In this document: in pieces, positions 8,893 to 16,496 of the stretch | Position numbering within the stretch: position 1 is the stretch's first letter | Layout of the letters: the number at the start of each line of letters is the position of its first letter | Source of the DNA: Bacillus sp. NTK071 | Lineage (GTDB): Bacteria; Bacillota; Bacilli; Bacillales; Guptibacillaceae | Reading direction: 5' to 3' | NCBI RefSeq assembly: GCF_017303315.1 | Contig: NZ_JAFKOI010000012.1 | Coordinates: 1 to 64,000 of the forward strand | DNA length: 64,000 bases | Program-made: the position numbers and the translations under genes | The notes under the pieces: generated by a model | Databases searched by the model: none | What the model saw: the letters and a program-made list of their open reading frames with translations, nothing else | What the model was told of the DNA's origin: nothing

Positions 8893-9774
8893 TCATTTTA
8901 TATTAGGAAGCTTTATCCAACTACCAAGTAGTTCATCATAACCTTTCGGTGAAATTTTCTCGAACCCTGAAGTTGGGCAGAAAGTAATTTCACCAAAATA
9001 TATTTTTCCATCTATATCATAAAAGTCTATTCTTGAAAAGATCGTATCTTTTGATAATTCCTTGGACAAATCCAACATTTTGCTTAGATTAACTGGTTTT
9101 GTAATTTTCGAATGAGAATTATTCACACCTTGAACAATAGGGGTTAAATTCCATTCAGTATCATAAAAATTCAAACTATGATCTGTATATCTATTTTTAT
9201 GAACTTGAATAAGACGAGGGACTCCATTGAAACACATGATTTTATAGTCATTAAGTTCATTTCCGCTTTTATCAGACATATATTTCTCACATATAATCCT
9301 TGGCTTCACAAATTTATACGGCCATTCTCTACCGTAATAATAATAATTCCTGTTTAGACTACTTAATATTTTTTTTCTTGCAGCATCCCAATTTAAATTA
9401 TTTTTATCTTTACAAACCACAACTCCACCGGAATCATGTGTACACTTTAAGACAAATTGGTTTGGTAGACTATTAATATCTATATCATCAAAATCATCCC
9501 AAACTCCAATTAAGGGAATTAAATACTCATCTCCAATAGTTTTTGAAATATACTCACGGACCTCGTATTTGTCAACCATTTTGATGTGCTCAGGATTTCG
9601 CTCATAGAGTTTTAGCCACTGCAATTTTTCATTATAAGTTGTCGGATTACCCCAATTTATTTTCTTTCCCATACTCCTCTCATAAAGAAGAGAACAGTAA
9701 GCTTTTGTAGGAACTAAATTTTTCAAATATCCAAATCCTGTTTTTTTACTAATCCAATATAGTATTTTTTTCAT
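8893..9774 (-). CDS. TupA-like ATP-grasp protein
   Basis: A 293-residue protein of the TupA-like ATP-grasp family, named after the teichuronopeptide gene of alkaliphilic Bacillus. Recognisable blocks are NWGNPTTYNEKLQWLKLYER, MVDKYEVREYI, FVLKCTHDSGGVVVCKDK (nucleotide-binding region) and the late acidic segment FSRIDFYDIDGKIYFGEITF, which should carry the metal ligands. The family is believed to join amino acids or sugars to acidic surface polymers, but its chemistry is not settled. I choose ATG 9774 over an earlier TTG because AGGCG fits it better. It overlaps the upstream polymerase gene by 26 bp. Similar proteins are widespread in capsule loci as presumed glycosyltransferases. Confidence 0.8.
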   Translation of the reverse strand: MKKILYWISKKTGFGYLKNLVPTKAYCSLLYERSMGKKINWGNPTTYNEKLQWLKLYERNPEHIKMVDKYEVREYISKTIGDEYLIPLIGVWDDFDDIDINSLPNQFVLKCTHDSGGVVVCKDKNNLNWDAARKKILSSLNRNYYYYGREWPYKFVKPRIICEKYMSDKSGNELNDYKIMCFNGVPRLIQVHKNRYTDHSLNFYDTEWNLTPIVQGVNNSHSKITKPVNLSKMLDLSKELSKDTIFSRIDFYDIDGKIYFGEITFCPTSGFEKISPKGYDELLGSWIKLPNIK

Positions 9775-10972
9775 TGATCTCAACGCCTTTGTATTTACTT
9801 CTTACTTGATTTATGTTTGTTAGTTTAATAACTGCTAACAAGTACATAAAGATAGTCAATGGTATTCTCTCAATGTATGATACCCATGCATAATCGATAA
9901 TTAAAAAGGCAACTTGTATGGAAACAAATAAACAAACAATCTCATATTTCCTGCTAAGCATATAGCCTTTTATTACAGCAATTAAATATGAAATATAGTA
10001 TAATGTCGTACCAATTATCCCTCCAGTAAATAACATTTCGATGTAATTATTATGAGAATACGTACCTCCAGAATATGGTAAATAAACAAAAGAGCCCAGA
10101 CCATAACCTTGCCATGGCCTTTCTGTTATATACTCCCATCCTACCTCAATTAATTTTATTCTCGAAAGCATAGAAGCCTCATCTACATTTTCACCTAAGG
10201 TATAATTCAATAATTGTTCAACCCTTACTCCTATTGAATTATAAATTATCGGCACATTCATAATTATCAAATATCCAATAAAACTAAAAACCAGTATTAG
10301 TAATATATTTCTTGTTCTTTTTCCTGGGTACATTAAATAGATTAATATGACAGAACTTATAACAACCAAAAGTAATCCTTTACGAGTACCGGTCAGAATT
10401 ATGATACTTGTAAGTATCATAATTCTGACCATATTAATTTTTCTCCCTTTACCTCTTAAATAGAAGTAGAAACACATTACTAAGGCGAGCGAACAAGAAA
10501 GTGACAAAATATTACTTTTATCACCTCCAAGTCGACTTGAAAAACCACTTGAAAGTGGTGTGGTTAACAAATTAATAACACCAAAAACTAATGCAGCATT
10601 GATAAATAAATTAATCGTACGGTTAACTTTTGCACGCAAAACTAAATAATTGTAAACCAGAAACATAGTTAATATATTTAGAGTTACTGTAGGCAATATC
10701 GATATTGAAGTACTATTACTAATTGCGTAATCACTTGTAGCAATAAATAAACTATATATCAGAAAAATCATTATCAGCGGGAAGTAAAAACTACTTCTTA
10801 TTTTGCCCTTTGACATCATAAGTAGTGCAACGGAAACTGCAAATGAAATTAACCCTAATTGACCAATAATGGTATGCTTAAACATTAGTTCTGTAATCAA
10901 ATAAATAAAGAAACAACCGTCTGCAAAAAGTTCAACTAATAAACCTTTATTTTTGTTTGCTACATAATTCAA
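9749..10972 (-). CDS. O-antigen ligase/polymerase-like protein (Wzy candidate)
   Basis: A 407-residue membrane protein with ten or more hydrophobic segments and one larger outside loop around residues 280-310. That loop includes RPWQGYGLGSF and YSHNNYIEMLFTGGIIG, the histidine-containing signature of the O-antigen ligase/polymerase family. It probably polymerises the flipped repeat units. The start is TTG 10972, supported by GGAGG seven bases upstream; it overlaps the upstream glycosyltransferase by 26 bp. The gene contains an exceptional perfect inverted repeat at 10391-10430, listed separately. Base composition is AT-rich. Confidence 0.82.
   Translation of the reverse strand: MNYVANKNKGLLVELFADGCFFIYLITELMFKHTIIGQLGLISFAVSVALLMMSKGKIRSSFYFPLIMIFLIYSLFIATSDYAISNSTSISILPTVTLNILTMFLVYNYLVLRAKVNRTINLFINAALVFGVINLLTTPLSSGFSSRLGGDKSNILSLSCSLALVMCFYFYLRGKGRKINMVRIMILTSIIILTGTRKGLLLVVISSVILIYLMYPGKRTRNILLILVFSFIGYLIIMNVPIIYNSIGVRVEQLLNYTLGENVDEASMLSRIKLIEVGWEYITERPWQGYGLGSFVYLPYSGGTYSHNNYIEMLFTGGIIGTTLYYISYLIAVIKGYMLSRKYEIVCLFVSIQVAFLIIDYAWVSYIERIPLTIFMYLLAVIKLTNINQVRSKYKGVEINEKNTILD
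10391..10430. repeat. Perfect 19-bp inverted repeat inside the polymerase gene
   Basis: GGTCAGAATTATGATACTT and AAGTATCATAATTCTGACC are exact reverse complements separated by GT. They lie within the coding frame, specifying residues close to RIMILTSIIILTGT of a membrane segment. The mRNA must form a very stable hairpin here. Confidence 0.95.
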
Positions 10973-12029
10973 GATATTTCCTCCACTGCTCTATAACTAA
11001 CTTAGAATCAAATGTTTTTTTTATCTCTAAAGAATTATGACTAAATTTTTCTCCAAGATTAGGGGAGTCTGCAATTTTCTCCATAGCTTTGTACAAAGCT
11101 ATATGATCATCGACCGGAATTAACAATCCATTATTTTCATTTTCTATTAATTCACCTGGCCCTCCTGAAGGGCAATCTGTAGATACTACTGGGATTCCTA
11201 CTGCCATAGCTTCTATAAGAACATTTGGTAAGCCTTCATAGTTTGAACTTAGCACAAACATAGATACTCCTTTTATGTTCTCCATAAGTTCTTTAGTACT
11301 ACCTGGTAAGGAGTATGCGTTTCGAGGTAATAATGAAGCTGCTAGATGATCTAACTCATCTCTTTTTGAACCTTCTCCGTATATCGTTAAAACATAATCA
11401 GGGTGAGTTCTATGAAATTCAGCAAATGCCTTAATCAACAATGGGAAATTTTTTTGGTTTTCTAATCTTCCAACGCCTACTACTTCCTTACGTCTCTCAC
11501 CTTTCCAAGGTTCAGGGACTTGTGAAATATCCAATGGATTTGGTAAAACTACTCCTTTTTGTTTAACTTTTCTGGAAAAATAGGAAGCGGCTTGCTTAGT
11601 TTGAAAAATATACCCTGAAGCAAATGGATAAAACAACTTTCGCATAATTCTTTTTATTTTGTTTTGTGGATGAAGCCATGGATTATTTCTTTCAGAAACA
11701 ACTACTGGTATTTTTAATCCTAACAATGCAATAATTGACCAAACATTAACTTTTTCCGGCATTGCTAATACTATATCAGCATTCTTATATTTAACTGCCT
11801 TCCTAAATTTGCGATAAATTGTTAACATATTACTAGATTCATAATTTTTATTATCGGACAATGAATACAATTCAATTCTGTCATCAAGTTTGTAAAAAGA
11901 ACCTGAATTATATTCAGTCATAATCGTACATTCAAAATTATTCTCTACGAACCAATTTGCCAACTGCGCAATTACACGTTCGCATCCTCCACTTGTCATG
12001 TGGTGTGTCATAATAACAATACGTTTCAT
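10947..12029 (-). CDS. GT4 glycosyltransferase
   Basis: A 360-residue GT-B glycosyltransferase. The N-terminal domain starts with MTHHMTSGGCERVIAQLANW, the usual acceptor-side glycine-rich motif. The C-terminal domain has VVGVGRLENQKNFPLLIKAF and SSNYEGLPNVLIEAMAVGIP, the conserved E-x7-E nucleotide-sugar region. ATG 12029 is chosen because AGGAAA lies eight bases upstream and only one base separates it from the previous stop; an open frame extends 16 codons further upstream. It presumably adds one sugar to the lipid-linked repeat unit. The donor cannot be deduced. Confidence 0.88.
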   Translation of the reverse strand: MKRIVIMTHHMTSGGCERVIAQLANWFVENNFECTIMTEYNSGSFYKLDDRIELYSLSDNKNYESSNMLTIYRKFRKAVKYKNADIVLAMPEKVNVWSIIALLGLKIPVVVSERNNPWLHPQNKIKRIMRKLFYPFASGYIFQTKQAASYFSRKVKQKGVVLPNPLDISQVPEPWKGERRKEVVGVGRLENQKNFPLLIKAFAEFHRTHPDYVLTIYGEGSKRDELDHLAASLLPRNAYSLPGSTKELMENIKGVSMFVLSSNYEGLPNVLIEAMAVGIPVVSTDCPSGGPGELIENENNGLLIPVDDHIALYKAMEKIADSPNLGEKFSHNSLEIKKTFDSKLVIEQWRKYLELCSKQK

Positions 12030-12030
12030 A

Positions 12031-12603
12031 TTATGTTTTCCTATTCTTTTTTTCTTTATAAAATCGCTCCCAAGCATCTGTAACCTCTTCTTCTCGAGAA
12101 GTAAACTTCTTCATGTCACTTGAAATTCTTCTTTTAAGATAATCATCATAAGTCCCAATTACACGGGCTGGATTTCCTGCAACAATAACTCCCTTTGGTA
12201 CATCTTTGGTAACAATTGCTCCTGCTCCCACAATAGCATTTGGACCAATACGAACATTAGGCATTATTGTAGCTCCACTCCCAATTATTGAATTATCCAT
12301 TATTTCAATGCATCCCAAGTTCGAGTTAAAATCAACTTTTTTCTCTATATTGCTAAATACTAGTCTAAATACATCATGAGTAATAAATTGTACATTTGAA
12401 GCAACAGATATATTGTTATGTAAGATAATTAACTCTGGATCTGCAGGCAATATTCTTGGTTGAAATGCAATGTTACTACCGCATTTTTTGAATATACCTT
12501 TCTCCATAACCCATTTAGACCTTTTAGCTCCTCCCCATATTAAGGCAAAACGTAATTTAAATAGAAATTTTTTAAATAGTACAAGTTGATTATCCCTTTT
12601 CAT
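12031..12603 (-). CDS. Hexapeptide-repeat acyltransferase (LbH family)
   Basis: A 190-residue beta-helix acetyltransferase. The hexapeptide repeats are IMDNSIIGSGATIMPNVRI and GPNAIVGAGAIVTKDVP (about residues 98-135), followed by AGNPARVIG, closely resembling the arrangement in the other LbH gene at 8293. The start ATG 12603 has AGGAGG seven bases upstream and overlaps the preceding glycosyltransferase by 14 bp. A sugar O-acetyl or amino-sugar N-acetyl role in repeat-unit synthesis is likely. No aminotransferase gene lies nearby, which argues for O-acetylation over making a diamino sugar. Confidence 0.85.
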   Translation of the reverse strand: MKRDNQLVLFKKFLFKLRFALIWGGAKRSKWVMEKGIFKKCGSNIAFQPRILPADPELIILHNNISVASNVQFITHDVFRLVFSNIEKKVDFNSNLGCIEIMDNSIIGSGATIMPNVRIGPNAIVGAGAIVTKDVPKGVIVAGNPARVIGTYDDYLKRRISSDMKKFTSREEEVTDAWERFYKEKKNRKT

Positions 12604-13741
12604 AGACACGCCTCCTAATCATTTTCTCTAAATCCTTATCAAGGTTATCGGAAAGATACAATTTCTTAAGAATTTTCGCGTTATTATTTATACTGAAACC
12701 AGAATCAACTAAATTTTTGTGTATCTGGTCTTTATTGTTGTTTCGATTATAAAGGATACTAGAATTAATTTTTTTTGCCCATTTTTCCGCGGAGAGATCG
12801 AGAGACATAAATTCTACTAATTCAGTTATTTTTGATTCTTTTGAAACTGTATCTGCTACATAGCAAGGTAATCCAGAAGCTTGGGATTCAATTAATGTCA
12901 AGGGCAACCCTTCGTATTTCGATGGCATGACTAATATGTCCATCGCCTGCATAAAATGAGATGTTTCTAATGTGGCTCCAGTGAATTTCACAACGTCTAC
13001 CAGTCCCAATGATTTCACTTTTTTTTCAATATCTGGTCTTAAAGAGCCATCCCCCAGTAAAATCAAACGATAATCCTTATCAATTTTATAAAGTTGTTGA
13101 AAGATATCTATTAAAAAGTCATGGTTTTTTTGAAGAGTAAAATGTCCAATATGTCCTATTACTTTTTTATTAGTTAGTCCATACTTTTTTCGATATTCAG
13201 CTCTCACATTAGTATCGAACATAAAATTCTCCACATCTATACCGTTGTTTATCACACTAAATTTTTCACCTTCATATAACCAGTTCCCTGCTTTTTCACC
13301 ACAAGCAAATCCATGGGTATAATTCTTGTTAAACATCCTTCTTAATATCCTATGTGCTACTCGATGTTTACAAGTACTATTATGACTATGGGGTATACGT
13401 ACTCTTGCACCACCTTTATTTGCAGCATACATTTCTAATGCAAGAGTACAACTGTTTCCATGAGCATGAACAATCTCATAATTATTTTCCCTAATTAAAT
13501 CTGTTAACCAATTCACATATGAAATAGGGCTTTTATTTCTTCCTCTAAATTCATAAACATTACTACCTGATGAATGGATTTCATTTTTCAAGTCACTTCT
13601 TATATGATTTTGTATAACAAAGTCCATCTGTAAATCTGTTCTATCTAGTGCTCTAAAATAATTCATAATAACGTTAGTAATACCATTGAATCCAAAATCT
13701 ATAGTTGTAATCATTAAAATCTTAACTCGTTTAGTTTCCAA
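12590..13741 (-). CDS. EpsF-like GT4 glycosyltransferase
   Basis: A 383-residue GT-B glycosyltransferase. Motifs resembling Bacillus EpsF-type enzymes are GFNGITNVIMNYFRAL, SHNSTCKHRVAHRILRRMFN and FACGEKAGNWLY in the first domain, then IGHIGHFTLQKNHDFLIDIF and PSKYEGLPLTLIESQASGLP in the second. I prefer TTG 13741, which has GGAG eight bases upstream, over the GTG three codons earlier, which overlaps that site. About 100 bp of AT-rich sequence separate it from the upstream PssE-like gene. It probably transfers a hexose or N-acetylhexosamine to the growing repeat unit. Confidence 0.85.
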   Translation of the reverse strand: METKRVKILMITTIDFGFNGITNVIMNYFRALDRTDLQMDFVIQNHIRSDLKNEIHSSGSNVYEFRGRNKSPISYVNWLTDLIRENNYEIVHAHGNSCTLALEMYAANKGGARVRIPHSHNSTCKHRVAHRILRRMFNKNYTHGFACGEKAGNWLYEGEKFSVINNGIDVENFMFDTNVRAEYRKKYGLTNKKVIGHIGHFTLQKNHDFLIDIFQQLYKIDKDYRLILLGDGSLRPDIEKKVKSLGLVDVVKFTGATLETSHFMQAMDILVMPSKYEGLPLTLIESQASGLPCYVADTVSKESKITELVEFMSLDLSAEKWAKKINSSILYNRNNNKDQIHKNLVDSGFSINNNAKILKKLYLSDNLDKDLEKMIRRRVYEKG

Positions 13742-13857
13742 AATAATCACTCCACTGATTAGTGGTATATAAACAATAATATACTGTTATATCCGATAAT
13801 CTTAACTTAAGAATTTCTTAGCTGAATTTATTCAAAATAACTTAATAGTTAAAAATA

Positions 13858-14340
13858 TTAATGTTTTTCATCAATAAAATCATTAATGATGTTTATCACT
13901 CTTGAGGGTTTATTATAAGTTTTAATTATAGGATTACTTTCAAATGACTTAATACCATCTAGTAAATCTTCAATATTATTTACACACCTCAAATATCCTT
14001 CTTTTTCCATCAAACTTGCCACTTGAGTTTGGTGATCATCTATATGTTCGTTATATTTTGCTAACCGTGGAACAGCCAAAAGTTGTTTTTCCATCTTTAA
14101 AGCTCCAATTAGTGCTCCAGTTCCACCATGAGACACAACCAAATCAGCATTTCGCTGGCATTCTTTAAATTCAATTACTGACATAAATCGTTTATAATTA
14201 TAGTGTTTTGGGATATACGAAGACTGACCAATTTGCGCAAAAACTTCGTCAGTTATAGAACCTTCGGCAATTAACTCATCAAGTTTTATAAGAAGACGAT
14301 TAAATTGATATTCCCTTGATCCTACACATACAAATATCAA
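13858..14340 (-). CDS. PssE/Alg13-like glycosyltransferase catalytic subunit
   Basis: A 160-residue protein equal to the C-terminal half of family-28 glycosyltransferases. It contains VCVGSREYQFNRLL near the N-terminus and the nucleotide-sugar-binding motif DLVVSHGGTGALIGAL around residue 90, plus NEHIDDHQ. In Alg13/Alg14 and rhizobial PssD/PssE systems this half pairs with a membrane-associated partner to form one active enzyme. The partner gene lies directly upstream with a 4-bp ATGA overlap. PssD/PssE in Rhizobium transfers glucuronic acid, which would fit the ugd gene in this locus, but the donor here is inference. Confidence 0.85.
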   Translation of the reverse strand: MIFVCVGSREYQFNRLLIKLDELIAEGSITDEVFAQIGQSSYIPKHYNYKRFMSVIEFKECQRNADLVVSHGGTGALIGALKMEKQLLAVPRLAKYNEHIDDHQTQVASLMEKEGYLRCVNNIEDLLDGIKSFESNPIIKTYNKPSRVINIINDFIDEKH

Positions 14341-14807
14341 TAAATACTCCCCCCATAAATAGCTTTAGGATAGATGTCTTTTAAAGGTTCCCACTGAACG
14401 ATAAATAAATCAGCATATTTGTACATCAATCTCCCTGCTCTGGTTCCATCATAAACCCTAGCAAAGGTTTCTATATAAATTAGTTTTTTTCCGAAAATCT
14501 TTGCCAAAAAAGCCATTGGTAACACAATCATAGTTCCAGTAGTAATTACATAATCCGGCCTTTCCTTATACCATATCTTAAGTGTCTTAATTATGTTAAC
14601 CATCATTTTCAACGGAAAAAGTTTATCTTTTAGTCCTGTTTGAAGTAAAAAATAATCACCTTCTGAAGTATACTCTGCACCCTCAGTCACCCAAAACACG
14701 TCGTTTTTTTCGGACAATGGACCTAACATTTTCAATTGTTCATAATGTCCACCAGAAGAAGATATTAAGCATATCTTTTTACGTTTCTGTTCATGTGTTT
14801 TTCTCAT
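14337..14807 (-). CDS. PssD/Alg14-like glycosyltransferase membrane subunit
   Basis: A 156-residue protein with the Alg14 signature CLISSSGGHYEQLKML near the N-terminus and VITTGTMIVLPMAFLAKIFG followed by LIYIETFARV, a hydrophobic region thought to tether the complex to the membrane. It is the acceptor-binding and anchoring partner of the PssE-like protein encoded next, with stop and start codons overlapping by 4 bp. The upstream SDR gene also overlaps by 4 bp, so three genes are translationally coupled. Confidence 0.87.
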   Translation of the reverse strand: MRKTHEQKRKKICLISSSGGHYEQLKMLGPLSEKNDVFWVTEGAEYTSEGDYFLLQTGLKDKLFPLKMMVNIIKTLKIWYKERPDYVITTGTMIVLPMAFLAKIFGKKLIYIETFARVYDGTRAGRLMYKYADLFIVQWEPLKDIYPKAIYGGSIY

Positions 14808-15673
14808 TTTATTATCCCTTCATCTATTTTTTCTGAAAGTACTATTGATTCCGGCAAATTTCTAATTCGGTAGTCATTTTTATATTCACTTAAATCTTGA
14901 GAATAAACCAAGTTACCAAACACCTTATTTATTAGTACTGTATATCTACCAATAAAATTCAATATTGGGTTAAACAACTTGACAAGTCTAACTTTTTTTC
15001 CATGGACCTCAGCTATAAGAGCTACCAATTCACTTGTATTAACAAATTCATTATTTTGTGGAAAGAAAACACCACTTTCTTTATTTTGTATCATTAATCG
15101 TATGAATTCACATAAGTTATCAATATGAAGCATGCTTCTTTGATTACTTATGTATGGAAATAGTGGTGTTTTTTTTGCTAGTATTGCTAATTTAGGATAA
15201 TTACCTTTAGATCCTTTACCATAAATCATAGGAGGTCTAATAATCGCAATCCTAAAATTATCATTTTCTAAATTCTTTATCCCTTGTTCTGCAAGTAATT
15301 TGCTATTACCATAAAAATTATCTGGACTAGGAAGCGTATATTCATCGATGATATTATTATTAGCTCCATATACTATAATACTGCTCATAAAAACAAACTG
15401 ACTAACTCCTTCATGTTTCGCTTTTTTTGCAACTTCAATAGTTAAGTCACGATTAACCTTATAATACAATTCTTCCATTTTAGGATCCGAAGAAACGTGA
15501 GCAATTCCCGCAACATGAAGTATAGCGTCGTACTTTGAAAAATCACCTTTTTTCCATCCTTCTGTTCTTAGACTAATAGAATCAACTGAATATTGGTTAG
15601 GAAAATCCCCTAAATATTTTTCAAAACTAGAACCTATATAACTATTAACACCTGTAATTAGTATTGTCTTCAT
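14804..15673 (-). CDS. NAD-dependent epimerase/dehydratase (SDR), candidate UDP-sugar 4-reductase
   Basis: A 289-residue extended SDR protein. It has ITGVNSYIGSSFEKYL at the N-terminus, MSSIIVYGANN and the YGNSK catalytic pair around residue 133, then RIAIIRPPMIYGKGSKGNY. Related enzymes next to priming transferases either epimerise UDP-GlcNAc or reduce the 4-keto product of a CapD/EpsC-type dehydratase to UDP-QuiNAc or UDP-FucNAc. Because an EpsC-type gene and a priming transferase sit directly upstream and no aminotransferase is present, a 4-reductase role is attractive but unproven. The start overlaps the end of the priming transferase by 4 bp. Confidence 0.75.
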   Translation of the reverse strand: MKTILITGVNSYIGSSFEKYLGDFPNQYSVDSISLRTEGWKKGDFSKYDAILHVAGIAHVSSDPKMEELYYKVNRDLTIEVAKKAKHEGVSQFVFMSSIIVYGANNNIIDEYTLPSPDNFYGNSKLLAEQGIKNLENDNFRIAIIRPPMIYGKGSKGNYPKLAILAKKTPLFPYISNQRSMLHIDNLCEFIRLMIQNKESGVFFPQNNEFVNTSELVALIAEVHGKKVRLVKLFNPILNFIGRYTVLINKVFGNLVYSQDLSEYKNDYRIRNLPESIVLSEKIDEGIIK

Positions 15674-16290
15674 TTACAAGAGTTCTCCTTTTCATTAATT
15701 ATAGATCCTGTTCCACCTTCAATAACTCCATCACTCTTAATTACACTTAAAAGGGTGCCCACGAAGCACTTTACATCGAATCCAAACCCAATATTCTCAA
15801 CATAATATCCATCCAGCTTAGATTTCATTTCAATTGAAAGTTCATCTCTCCCATTAATCTGCGCCCATCCAGTCAAACCAGGAGGCACTTCATTAGCCCC
15901 ATACTTATCACGTTCTTCAATTAGATCATACTGATTCCAAAGCGCAGGACGAGGTCCAATCACCGACATCTGACCAGCAAAAATATTAAAGATCTGCGGA
16001 AGTTCATCTAAACTAGTCTTCCTCATAAACTTTCCAACTTTAGTAATATACTGTTCCGGATTCTCTAGTAAGTGAGTAGGAGTGTCCTTAGGCGTATCAA
16101 TTCTCATCGTACGGAACTTTAATATATTAAAATGATTCTTATGGATACAAACACGTTTTTGTTTAAAGAGAACAGGACCTTTTGATTCTAATTTAATTGC
16201 AATAATTAAAACGATAAAAACCGGTGATAATATCACAATTCCTAATGAAGAAAGAACAATATCCATTACTCTCTTAACCTTCATATACAT
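15670..16290 (-). CDS. Priming sugar transferase (undecaprenyl-phosphate sugar phosphotransferase)
   Basis: A 206-residue member of the bacterial sugar transferase family, similar in size to EpsL. One hydrophobic segment (about residues 9-30, MDIVLSSLGIVILSPVFIVL) is followed by the conserved blocks FKQKRVCIHKNHFNILKFRTM, TSLDELPQIFNIFAGQMSVI, GPRPAL and PGLTGWAQINGRDELS. The family transfers a sugar-1-phosphate from a UDP-sugar to undecaprenyl phosphate, starting repeat-unit synthesis. ATG 16290 has GGAGAG upstream. The substrate is probably the product of the EpsC-like enzyme and the SDR that flank it. Confidence 0.92.
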   Translation of the reverse strand: MYMKVKRVMDIVLSSLGIVILSPVFIVLIIAIKLESKGPVLFKQKRVCIHKNHFNILKFRTMRIDTPKDTPTHLLENPEQYITKVGKFMRKTSLDELPQIFNIFAGQMSVIGPRPALWNQYDLIEERDKYGANEVPPGLTGWAQINGRDELSIEMKSKLDGYYVENIGFGFDVKCFVGTLLSVIKSDGVIEGGTGSIINEKENSCK

Positions 16291-16318
16291 AATTAACTCT
16301 CCTTCTAAGTCAGTTAGT

Positions 16319-16462
16319 TGGGTAGTTGCTAGTTCTAAGATAGTTTTCTATCAATCTAGCAACTAACCAAGTAACCCACTATTTTGTCTATCATTAAATT
16401 ACACTTAACTTCTCATTGTTATAGGTGTTAAGTACATGAATCTGAATGTACTCAACACCTAC
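16319..16462 (-). other. Two hairpins in the leader of the priming-transferase gene
   Basis: The gap between epsC and the priming transferase holds two inverted repeats. One pairs GTTGCTAG with CTAGCAAC with further pairing of flanking GGGTAG-type bases (about 16326-16382). The other pairs TAGGTGTTAAGTACAT with ATGTACTCAACACCTA, one mismatch (16422-16462). Neither is followed by a T-run on the minus strand, so they are not ordinary terminators; mRNA processing or antitermination structures are possible. Confidence 0.45.
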
Positions 16463-16496
16463 ATATAATAACTAGATGAAAATCAGTAAGAGTAGT

